A stretch of DNA of 64,000 nucleotides, taken from Micromonospora humi (GTDB taxonomy: Bacteria > Actinomycetota > Actinomycetes > Mycobacteriales > Micromonosporaceae). Below, piece after piece: positions 27,707 to 35,228 of the stretch. A model generated the notes under the pieces. It worked only from the letters and a program-made list of their open reading frames with translations, ran no database searches and was not told the DNA's origin. Made by a program: the position numbers and the translations under genes. The DNA is taken from the NCBI RefSeq assembly GCF_900090105.1, contig NZ_FMDM01000007.1:124001-188000 (forward strand), read 5' to 3'. Positions within the stretch are counted from its first letter, which is position 1; each line of letters starts with the position of its first letter.

Positions 27707-28303
27707 GGTTGTTCAGACCAGCCTAGCGGACACGTGTCCGCTTCTGCTCCCAGCGGCACCCCACGACGGGCCGACGCCCAGCTCAACCGGGAGCGGATCC
27801 TGACCGCGGCCCGCGTTCTGGTCCGCGAGCCGGGCGAGCTGAAGCTCAACGCGGTCGCCAAGGCGTGCGGGATCGGGCAGGGGACGCTCTACCGGCACTT
27901 CCCGACCCGCGAGGACCTGCTGGTCGAGGTCTACCGCCAGGAGGTCGACGACCTGGTCGCCGCGGCCCCGCGACTGTTGGCCCGGCACCAGCCGGCGGAC
28001 GCGCTCGCCGCCTGGTTCGACCGGGTGGCCGCGTACGCCCGGGTGAAGCGCGACGTGTTCGCCGCCGTGGAGGCGGCCACCTGGAGGGACCTGGCCGCGC
28101 ACAGCCTCGGCCCGATCGGTGAGGCGGTCGAGCTGCTGCTGGCCGCCGGTCGCGCGGCCGGCACCATCCGGGCCGACGCGGAGGTTCGCGACGTCATCGT
28201 GCTGATCAGCTGGCTGTCCCGTCTGGACGACGCCGAACTGGACGCCCGCGGCCCGAGGTTGCTCGCCATCCTGATCGACGGGCTTCGGGCGTCCCGCCCC
28301 TGA
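27701..28303 (+). CDS. TetR family repressor, divergent from SDR
   Basis: A 200-residue regulator. The HTH at about residues 45-65 (LNAVAKACGIGQGTLYRHFPTREDLL) is canonical. The ATG at 27701 fits a leaderless mRNA, since TAGACT ends six bases before it. The first ten residues look unstructured and contain operator O2, so a start at GTG 27734 is also possible. It probably represses itself and the SDR gene. Confidence 0.9.
   Translation: MSGCSDQPSGHVSASAPSGTPRRADAQLNRERILTAARVLVREPGELKLNAVAKACGIGQGTLYRHFPTREDLLVEVYRQEVDDLVAAAPRLLARHQPADALAAWFDRVAAYARVKRDVFAAVEAATWRDLAAHSLGPIGEAVELLLAAGRAAGTIRADAEVRDVIVLISWLSRLDDAELDARGPRLLAILIDGLRASRP
27727..27740. promoter_or_regulatory. TetR operator O2
   Basis: CGGACACGTGTCCG is a perfect 14-bp palindrome sharing its GGACA/TGTCC half-sites with O1. 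The centres are 33 bases apart, about three helical turns, so two dimers would bind the same face. Confidence 0.7.
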
Positions 28304-28305
28304 GG

Positions 28306-28326
28306 GCCCGGCCCCGGGCCGGGCGG
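28306..28326. terminator. Possible bidirectional hairpin
   Basis: Overlapping inverted GC runs (CCCGGCC/GGGCCGGG) in the 24-base gap between the convergent TetR and antiporter genes. The pairing is ambiguous and there is no T-tract. Confidence 0.35.
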
Positions 28327-28327
28327 G

Positions 28328-30004
28328 TCAGCTCGACCGCTTCGGGAGCAGCAGCTCCTCGTGGTCGAGTTCGCGCTCCAGGACGCGCAGCTCCTCGTCG
28401 GGCAGCCGGCCGGCGTCACGCCAGCGCACCATCTCCTCGCGCTGCGCGTCGATGGCCGCCCGGCGCACCCGCAGCGCCGTCTCGTACTCGGGTGAGGTGG
28501 GCCGCTCGGACGACCCGCTCTGCTGGATCAGGTCGAGCCGCCCCCGGTAGCGGGCCAGCCGGGTCAGCAACTGGGTACGGGTGGTGTCGACCGCCACCGC
28601 GCTGTCCGGCTCCTCGGCCGCGACCTCGTCGAGGCGGGCCAGGGCGGCCTCCACCGCCGCCGAGCGGGCCTCGTTGCGTACCCGGGCCTGGTCGGCCTCG
28701 TCGGCGCGCAGGCCGAGTCGCCGCACCAGCGGCGCGAACGTCAGGCCCTGCCCGACCAGCGTGACCAGGACGACCACGAAGGTGCAGAACAGCAGCAGGT
28801 CGCGGTCGGGGAAGGGCGCGCCGCTGTCGGTGGTCAACGGCAGCGTGAAGATCGCGGCCAGGCTGATCACGCCCCGGGTGCCGGACCAGCTCAGCGCCGC
28901 CACCTCGCGGGAGGTCAGCCGGTCGGCGTTGCGGTCGGCGCGCGCGGCGTGCCGGGCACTTCCCGGCTCGTCGGCGTCGTCCGGCTCGTTGACGCCGCCG
29001 AGCCGGGTGTGCAGCGACCGGGGGAGCGACTGGGTCAGGATCAGCCAGGCGGGGCGCAGGAGCAGCACCACGCCGACGGAGACCGCGACGGCGGTGACGA
29101 TCGTCGACGTGTCGTACTCCCGCAGGTTCTTGACGACCTCGGGAAGCTGCTGGCCGATCAGCAGGAAGACGAAGCCTTCGAGGAGGAAGTCGACCAGCCG
29201 CCACACCGCGTTGGTCTGCAACCGGGCGGCTCCGGAGCCGAACTGGGGCGTCTGGTGGCCGACGATCAGCCCGGCGACCACCACGGCGAGCACGCCGGAG
29301 ACGCCCAGCTCCTCACCGAGCAGGTAGGCCACGAACGGCGTCGCCAGCGAGATGGCGTTGGACATCAACGGGTCCGCGGTGAGCGGCCGGGCCAGCCGCT
29401 TCGCCCAGGCGACGGCCGCGCCCACCGCGACGCCGCCGGCCGCCGCGATCACGAACTGTCCGACGGCGGAGGGGAACGAGAACTGACCACCGACGGCGGC
29501 GGCCACCGCGACGCTGAGCATGGTCAGTGCGGTGGCGTCGTTCAGCAGCCCCTCGCCCTGGATGATCGTGACCATCTTCGGCGGCAGGTTGACCCGGCGA
29601 CCCACCGCCAGGGCGGCCACCGGGTCGGGCGGGGCGACGGCGGCGCCGACCGCGATGCCGGCGGCCAGGGTCGCCCCGGCGACGAAGAGGTGGAAGCCGA
29701 GGCCGACGACCAGCCCGGTGAGGAGCACCAGCACCACCGACAGGCTGACCACGATGCGCAGGTTGCGGCGCAGGTCCAACAGCGAGGAGTCGAGCGCCGC
29801 GCTGTAGAGCAGCGGCGGCAGCACGACCATGAGGACCAGGTCGGGGTCGAGGCCGACGTTGGGGCCGGGGAGCAACGCGTACGCGATGCCGATGAGCGGC
29901 AGGAGCGCGGCCGCGGGCAGCCCGGTGCGGGCGGCCACCCAGCGCACGGCGACGATCACCGCGACGGCGGCGAGCACGAACAACAACGTCGAGTGGAGGC
30001 TCAC
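28328..30004 (-). CDS. CPA1-family Na+/H+ antiporter
   Basis: A 558-residue protein. About twelve helices fill residues 1-420, with VLPPLLYSAALDSSLLDLRR, GAAVAPPDPVAA and an LLNDATAL motif typical of bacterial CPA1 exchangers. A soluble C-terminal region of about 130 residues is helical and charged. It exchanges cytoplasmic Na+ (or K+) for protons. The GTG at 30004 has GGTAGGG upstream. It is divergent from the ParA-like gene with 51 bases between. Confidence 0.92.
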   Translation of the reverse strand: MSLHSTLLFVLAAVAVIVAVRWVAARTGLPAAALLPLIGIAYALLPGPNVGLDPDLVLMVVLPPLLYSAALDSSLLDLRRNLRIVVSLSVVLVLLTGLVVGLGFHLFVAGATLAAGIAVGAAVAPPDPVAALAVGRRVNLPPKMVTIIQGEGLLNDATALTMLSVAVAAAVGGQFSFPSAVGQFVIAAAGGVAVGAAVAWAKRLARPLTADPLMSNAISLATPFVAYLLGEELGVSGVLAVVVAGLIVGHQTPQFGSGAARLQTNAVWRLVDFLLEGFVFLLIGQQLPEVVKNLREYDTSTIVTAVAVSVGVVLLLRPAWLILTQSLPRSLHTRLGGVNEPDDADEPGSARHAARADRNADRLTSREVAALSWSGTRGVISLAAIFTLPLTTDSGAPFPDRDLLLFCTFVVVLVTLVGQGLTFAPLVRRLGLRADEADQARVRNEARSAAVEAALARLDEVAAEEPDSAVAVDTTRTQLLTRLARYRGRLDLIQQSGSSERPTSPEYETALRVRRAAIDAQREEMVRWRDAGRLPDEELRVLERELDHEELLLPKRSS

Positions 30005-30055
30005 CTCGACCGACCCTACCCATGCCTGCGATCATCATGCGATGCGGGGAGCGGC

Positions 30056-30958
30056 ATGAGCATCACCTCGGTGATCAACTACAAGGGTGGGGTCGGCAAG
30101 ACCACTGTCACCGCGAACCTCGGCGCCGAGCTCGCCGCGCGTGGCCGCCGGGTCCTCCTGATCGACCTCGATCCGCAGGCCAGCCTCACCTTCTCGTTCT
30201 ACCCGGCGGACGAGTGGGAGAAGGACCTCGCGTACGAGAAGACCATCCTGCAGTGGTACGGGTCGGTGCTGTCCGACGAGCCCACCGGCCCACTGCACCC
30301 GTACGTGCTCACGCCGGAACCGGCCAACGCGCTGCTGCCGGAGGGCGGCCGACTCGACCTCGTCGCCTCCCACCTGGGCCTGGTCGACGTGGACCTGGAC
30401 ATCGCCGCGGCGCTCGGCGGGTCGCGCTTCCAGCACGGCAGCCCGCACTTCCTGCCGTTGCACCGGGCGTTGGCCGACGCGCTCGCGGCCGAGGAGTTCG
30501 CCGGGTACGACGACGTCCTGATCGACTGCGCGCCGAACTTCACCATGGTCACCCGGACCGGCATCGTGGCCAGCGAGCACATCCTGACCCCGGCCCGGCC
30601 GGACTACCTGTCCACGCTCGGCATCGACTACCTGCGCAGCAAGGTCTCCGAGCTGGTCCGCGACTTCAACCGGGTGGCCGCGCCCGGACCGACCATCGAC
30701 CCGCAGTACCTGGGCGTGGTGTTCACTATGATCCAGTACGCCGCGGGCGGGCCGATCAACGCGTCCCGCAACTACATGAAGTTCACCGACAGCCTGGAGG
30801 TCCCGGTGTTCCGCCAGACCGTCCGGGAGAACAAGACCCTGTTCGGCACGGCCGGTGAGCGGCGGCTGCCCGCCGTGCTGGTGCCGAACGCCAACGAGAC
30901 GGTGCAGCACGAGCTGCGGCAGCTGGCCAGCGAGTTCCTGGCCCGTACCCGCCTGTAG
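30056..30958 (+). CDS. ParA/Soj-like AAA-family ATPase
   Basis: A 300-residue P-loop ATPase with the deviant Walker A KGGVGKTT (residues about 10-17), LIDLDPQAS and an LIDCAPN Walker B. These are ParA/MinD family features, but there is no ParB gene or parS site nearby, so it is not the chromosomal partition system. GGGGAGCGGC precedes the ATG. The next gene starts 13 bases after the stop, implying a two-gene operon in which a SAP-like small protein may be the DNA-binding partner. Orphan ParA proteins of this type position various cargoes; the cargo here is unknown. Confidence 0.88.
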   Translation: MSITSVINYKGGVGKTTVTANLGAELAARGRRVLLIDLDPQASLTFSFYPADEWEKDLAYEKTILQWYGSVLSDEPTGPLHPYVLTPEPANALLPEGGRLDLVASHLGLVDVDLDIAAALGGSRFQHGSPHFLPLHRALADALAAEEFAGYDDVLIDCAPNFTMVTRTGIVASEHILTPARPDYLSTLGIDYLRSKVSELVRDFNRVAAPGPTIDPQYLGVVFTMIQYAAGGPINASRNYMKFTDSLEVPVFRQTVRENKTLFGTAGERRLPAVLVPNANETVQHELRQLASEFLARTRL

Positions 30959-30971
30959 TGAGGAGAACCCG

Positions 30972-31379
30972 GTGTCCGATCCCGCCGACCTGGCCCACGC
31001 CGTCCTGCTGCGGGTGGCGGAGTTCGTCCGCGCGCTGCCCGCCGATCAGCTCGCCGCGCTGGCCGACGGCACCGCGAAGTTGGCCGTGGTCGACAAGACC
31101 CGGCCCGCCGCCCGGAAGGCCGCCCCGGCCTCGGCCGGCGTCGACACCGACCGGGTCCGCGCCGACCTCGCCGCGATCGGTGACCGCGCGGCCGGCGCAC
31201 GCTATCTCGCCGACCTGAAGCTCACCGTGGCGAAGCTGCGGGCGCTGGCCAAGGAGCTGGGCATCACGGTGCCCGGCAAGGCCAGGAAGGCCGACATCGA
31301 GCACGACATCGTGCAGTGGACGGTGGGCCGGCGGCTGGACTCGGCAGCGGTCAGCCGTCCGCCGGCCGCTCGGGACTGA
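30972..31379 (+). CDS. Small protein with SAP-like C-terminal motif, partner of the ParA-like ATPase
   Basis: A 135-residue protein starting at GTG after GAGGAGAACCCG. The N-terminal half is helical. The C-terminal part, LKLTVAKLRALAKELGI..GKARKADIEHDIVQW, has the helix-extended loop-helix look of SAP or Rho-N domains that bind nucleic acid. It is cotranscribed with the ParA-like ATPase. Its last 29 bases overlap the end of the convergent helicase gene. DNA binding is inferred from the motif only. Confidence 0.75.
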   Translation: MSDPADLAHAVLLRVAEFVRALPADQLAALADGTAKLAVVDKTRPAARKAAPASAGVDTDRVRADLAAIGDRAAGARYLADLKLTVAKLRALAKELGITVPGKARKADIEHDIVQWTVGRRLDSAAVSRPPAARD

Positions 31380-33504
31380 CCGCGCCGGCCGGCAGCAGGG
31401 TCGCCCGCACCTCGGCGAGCACGTCGGCCCAGGACGCCGGTGGCGCGGCGCCGCGCAGCTGGCCGGCCAGGTGCGCGGCCAGCCGGTGCGCGTCCCGTCG
31501 GGTGAACGGCGCGTCGGTCTCGCCGTCCACCCGCGGGCGGGGTAGGACCGGCGCGTCCAGCGGCACCGGGTCGCCGGTGCAGACGATGTCGAGGTGCCCG
31601 GTGGTGCGGGTCAGCGCCACGTAGAGCAGGCGGTGACCACGTTCGTCGCTGGCCACGATCTCCACCGGCTCGACCACCACCACCGCGTCGAATTCCAGGC
31701 CCTTGGCCTCCTGCGGGCTGATCAGGTTGACCGACCCGCCCAGCTCACCCCGGTCGGCGCTGCTCCAGGCGATGCCGTTCGACGCCAACGCCGCCTCGAC
31801 CGGGCGTCGTTGCCGCGGCGGGCAGACGATGCCGACGAACCGGCCGGCCTCGGCGTGCTCCCGTGCCACCGCGACCGCCCGGGCGGCCAGTTCGGACAGG
31901 CCGACCCGGTGCACGCCGGTGTCCGCCGGCCCGTCCCGGACCACCTCCACCGGCGTCACCCCCGGCGCGGCCACCGGCAGCAACGCCGCCGCCGTGGCGT
32001 AGGGCTGCCGGGGTACGCGGTAGCCGTACCGCAGCGGGGTGATCTTCGCCGGGTGCGCGGCCGGCAGGTGGGTGAGCACCTCGTCCCACGAGTCGCGCGC
32101 CCACCGGCCGGTCGACTGGGCCAGGTCGCCGACCACGGTCAGTGACCCGGTGGCGCTGCGCCGGGCGACCGCGCGCAGCTGCATCGGTGACAGGTCCTGT
32201 GCCTCGTCGACCACCACGTGCGCGTACTGCCGACCCGGCCCGTCGACCAGATGCGCCAGCTCGTCCAGCAGCGGCAGGTCCGCCGCCGACCAGGTCTCCC
32301 GGGACAGCCGGTCCGCGCCGCGCCGGTGCAGCGCCGCCACCTCGGCCGGGGTGAACGCGTCCCCGGCGGCGGCGCGCAGCCGCGCGGTGGAGCCGAGCAG
32401 GTCGCGCAGCAGACCGGTCGGGGTCTGCTGCGGCCAGAGCCGTTCGACGAGGTTGCCGACCTCGTCGGCCCGGCCCGGGTCGGTGCCGGTGCGGGTCGCC
32501 ACCAGGGCGGCGAGCCGGTCGCGCAGCAGCCGGCGGCGGCCGGCGTACGGCAGGGCGGCGGCCCGCGCCGCGGCGAGCGCCTCGGCCACCTCGGCGCCGG
32601 GCAGCGTGACGAACCGGCCACCGACCAGCAGCCGCTCGGCCGGGTCGGGGACGCCGATCCGGGCGTCCAGCGCACGGGCCAGCAGGCCGGCCATCCGAGC
32701 CTCGCCCTTGATCCGGGCGACCTCGTCCGGCTCGACGCGACCGCGCGGCACGTCCGGGGCGAGCCGGTCGACGTCGCGCAGCTCCACCCCGTCGTCGCCG
32801 AGGGCGGGCAGGATCTGGCCGATGTAGCGCACGAAGGTCGGGTGCGGCCCGACCACCAGCACGTCCGCGGCCGACCAGTCGGCGCGGTGCTGGAACAGCA
32901 GCCAGGACACCCGGTGCAGCGCCACGGCGGTCTTGCCGGTGCCGGGACCGCCCTCGATCACCAGCACCTGGTCGCGCGGGGCGCGGATCAGCGCGAACTG
33001 GGCGGCCTGGATGGTGGCCACGATGTCCCGCATGGTGCCGGTGCGGCCGCGGCTCAGCTCGGCCAGCAGGTGCGCGTCCACCGCCTCGGCGATCTCGGCG
33101 AGGATGGTGTCGGTGAGGTCGTCGATGGTGTTGCCGGTGCAGGTGAAGGCGCGCTTGCGGCGGACTCCGGCGGGGTTCTCCGCGCTGGCCTCGAACCAGC
33201 CGGCGGCGGCCGGGGCGTGCCAGTTGACCACCAGCACCTCGCCGCCGGCGTCCCGGATCAGGTGCCGTCCGATGTAGCGGGTCTCGCCCGCCTCGTCGTC
33301 GATCCGGCCGAACGCCACCGCCTCGTCCGCCGCGCCGAGCGCCCGCCCGGCGGCGTCGGCGTACCGGCGCAGGTGGGCGGCGGCCGCGGTGTGGGCGGCG
33401 GCGGACGGCAGCCGGGCGAGGGTGTCGCGGCGCCGGTCGCGATGCTCCGCCGCTTCGTCGAAGTATGCCTGCTCGGCGGCGATGTCGGCTTCCCTGGACA
33501 CCAC
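31351..33504 (-). CDS. HelD/HelR-like superfamily 1 helicase (RNA polymerase-associated type)
   Basis: A 717-residue protein. An N-terminal coiled-coil arm (AEQAYFDEAAEHRDRRRDTL) is followed by a domain with YIGRHLIRD and Walker A GGPGTGKTAVALHR near residue 187, DEAQDLSPMQ, and the late motif QEAKGLEFDAVVVVEP. This arrangement fits HelD-type proteins that dislodge RNA polymerase from stalled complexes and rifampicin; UvrD-like DNA repair helicases lack such an arm. GTG at 33504 is supported by GAGGGAGG. I see no rifamycin-associated element upstream. Confidence 0.88.
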   Translation of the reverse strand: MVSREADIAAEQAYFDEAAEHRDRRRDTLARLPSAAAHTAAAAHLRRYADAAGRALGAADEAVAFGRIDDEAGETRYIGRHLIRDAGGEVLVVNWHAPAAAGWFEASAENPAGVRRKRAFTCTGNTIDDLTDTILAEIAEAVDAHLLAELSRGRTGTMRDIVATIQAAQFALIRAPRDQVLVIEGGPGTGKTAVALHRVSWLLFQHRADWSAADVLVVGPHPTFVRYIGQILPALGDDGVELRDVDRLAPDVPRGRVEPDEVARIKGEARMAGLLARALDARIGVPDPAERLLVGGRFVTLPGAEVAEALAAARAAALPYAGRRRLLRDRLAALVATRTGTDPGRADEVGNLVERLWPQQTPTGLLRDLLGSTARLRAAAGDAFTPAEVAALHRRGADRLSRETWSAADLPLLDELAHLVDGPGRQYAHVVVDEAQDLSPMQLRAVARRSATGSLTVVGDLAQSTGRWARDSWDEVLTHLPAAHPAKITPLRYGYRVPRQPYATAAALLPVAAPGVTPVEVVRDGPADTGVHRVGLSELAARAVAVAREHAEAGRFVGIVCPPRQRRPVEAALASNGIAWSSADRGELGGSVNLISPQEAKGLEFDAVVVVEPVEIVASDERGHRLLYVALTRTTGHLDIVCTGDPVPLDAPVLPRPRVDGETDAPFTRRDAHRLAAHLAGQLRGAAPPASWADVLAEVRATLLPAGAVSPERPADG

Positions 33505-33604
33505 GCGGCCCTCCCTCGCACCGGCCCGGTCCGGCCGGCGGGACTCGGTCGGGACACCGTACCGGCTCGGTTCGACGCGGGCACCTCACCCGCCGGACAC
33601 GGCA

Positions 33605-33633
33605 TTGACATATTTCACTGCCCCGCCTAGGGT
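33605..33633 (+). promoter_or_regulatory. Consensus promoter of the CE1 esterase gene
   Basis: TTGACA (33605-33610) and TAGGGT (33628-33633) are exactly 17 bases apart. The palindrome GAATCGATTC (33640-33649) lies near the expected start site. It occupies the 304-base gap 33505-33808; the remaining ~150 bases of leader hold no other feature I can name. Confidence 0.65.
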
Positions 33634-33808
33634 CGGCCCGAATCGATTCGACTCGTCGCTGTGGCGTTCCAGCGTCGGCGTCGGACGGTTCGAGTCCGGG
33701 CATCCGAGTCGACCATGCCGTGCGTCCGTCGTGCCCGTGTCCCGCCGCCGGCATGGTGCCACCCCCGTACCCGAATCGGTCACCCCCGTTTGGTGAAGGA
33801 GCCGCATC

Positions 33809-35149
33809 ATGGCAAGACGCAGAACTCTGTTCGGGCCCCTCGCGGCCGCCGCGATCCTGGTGGTGGCGGCCGGGGCCACGGTGGCCGGCGCCGTGGGCGG
33901 CGCCGCGCCCGCCGCCGCCGCGGTGACCGCGGGGTGCGGCAAGGCGCCCACGTTGACCAGCGGTTCCCGGACCATCCAGAGCGGCGGCCAGAACCGCAGC
34001 TTCATCCTCCGGATCCCGGACAACTACGACCGCAACCACGGCTACCGACTGATCTTCGGATTCCACTGGAACGGTGGCACCGCGGGTGACGTCGACTCCG
34101 GCGGGGCGGACCGGGAGGCCTGGTCCTACTACGGCCTGCGGCAGCAGGCGAACAACAGCGCCATCTTCGTCGCGCCCCAGGGCAACGGCAACGGCTGGGC
34201 CAACCCGGGGGGCCAGGACACCACCTTCGTCGACGACATGATCCGGTTGATCGAGGCGGACCTCTGCGTCGACACGACGCAGCTGTTCGCGCTCGGCTTC
34301 AGCTACGGCGGCGGCATGAGCTACGCCCTGGCCTGCGCTCGGGCCAACGTCTTCCGGGCCGTCGCGGTCTATTCCGGTGGTCAGCTCAGCGGGTGTTCCG
34401 GCGGCACGCAGCCCATCGCCTACCTGGGCATCCACGGCATCGGCGACCCGGTGCTCGGCATCTCCGCCGGACGGTCGCTGCGGGACACGTTCGTACGCGC
34501 CAACGGGTGCACCGCGCAGAGCCCGCCCGAGCCGAGGGCGGGCAGCCTGACGCACGTCACCACCGCCTACTCCGGCTGCCGGTCCGGCTATCCGGTCGTC
34601 TGGGCCGCGTTCGACGGCGGCCACACCCCGGGGCCGGTGGACGGCGGTGGCGACAGCGGCGCCCGGACCTGGACGAAGACCGAGGTGTGGCGGTTCTTCA
34701 CCCAGTTCGACGGCGCCGACCCGACGCCCACGCCGACGGCCGGCCCGACCACCCCGCCGCCGGGCGGCACCTCGGCGCTGCGCAACGTCGCCTCCGGCCG
34801 CTGCCTGGACGTCAACGGCGCCGCGCAGACCAACGGCGCCGCCGCGATCATCTGGGACTGTCACGGCCAGAGCAACCAGTCCTGGACCGCGACCGCCGCG
34901 CAGGAGCTGCGCGTCTTCGGCGGCAAGTGCCTCGACGTCAACGGCGCCGCGACCGCGAACGGCAGCTCGGTGATCATCTGGGACTGCAACGGCCAGTCCA
35001 ACCAGAAGTGGCGGTTCAACGCCGACGGCACGATCACCGGCGTCGGTTCGGGCCGGTGCCTGGACGTGGTCGGTGACGGTACGGCCAACGGCACGCGGAC
35101 CCAGATCCGGGACTGCACCGGTTCGGCGGGCCAGCGGTGGAGTCGTTGA
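33809..35149 (+). CDS. Secreted CE1-type esterase (feruloyl esterase/PHB depolymerase-like) with CBM13
   Basis: A 446-residue protein. Signal peptide to about residue 38, then an alpha/beta-hydrolase domain with the oxyanion segment FGFHWNGG and nucleophile motif GFSYGGGMS (Ser165), and DGGHTPGP as the likely catalytic histidine. A Pro/Thr linker (about 305-325) leads to a ricin-type CBM13 (about 326-446). The family includes feruloyl and acetylxylan esterases and LpqC-like PHB depolymerases. The CBM13 favours a xylan-type target. GTGAAGGAGCCGCATC precedes the ATG. Confidence 0.88.
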   Translation: MARRRTLFGPLAAAAILVVAAGATVAGAVGGAAPAAAAVTAGCGKAPTLTSGSRTIQSGGQNRSFILRIPDNYDRNHGYRLIFGFHWNGGTAGDVDSGGADREAWSYYGLRQQANNSAIFVAPQGNGNGWANPGGQDTTFVDDMIRLIEADLCVDTTQLFALGFSYGGGMSYALACARANVFRAVAVYSGGQLSGCSGGTQPIAYLGIHGIGDPVLGISAGRSLRDTFVRANGCTAQSPPEPRAGSLTHVTTAYSGCRSGYPVVWAAFDGGHTPGPVDGGGDSGARTWTKTEVWRFFTQFDGADPTPTPTAGPTTPPPGGTSALRNVASGRCLDVNGAAQTNGAAAIIWDCHGQSNQSWTATAAQELRVFGGKCLDVNGAATANGSSVIIWDCNGQSNQKWRFNADGTITGVGSGRCLDVVGDGTANGTRTQIRDCTGSAGQRWSR

Positions 35150-35160
35150 CGGCTATGTTG

Positions 35161-35174
35161 TGTGAACGTTAACA
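35161..35174. promoter_or_regulatory. LacI/GalR-type operator upstream of the GH59 gene
   Basis: TGTGAACGTTAACA fits the TGNNANCGNTNNCA pattern at every fixed position and is an inverted repeat centred on CG. It is 55 bases before the GH59 start. No LacI-family gene lies within the window, so the regulator must be elsewhere. TAAGAT (35185-35190) just downstream may be the -10 box. Confidence 0.5.
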
Positions 35175-35228
35175 TGTGATGTCTTAAGATTGACAATCAT
35201 CAATCAAAGCGCTCGGGAGGCGGATCGG

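Noticed and set aside
30056..30958. Chromosomal partition locus (parA with parB/parS)
   Set aside because: No ParB-like gene and no parS site (TGTTTCACGTGAAACA-like) is present.
33505..33808. Rifamycin-associated element before the HelD-like gene
   Set aside because: I read both strands of the gap and found no match to the known inverted repeat; only the CE1 promoter is convincing.
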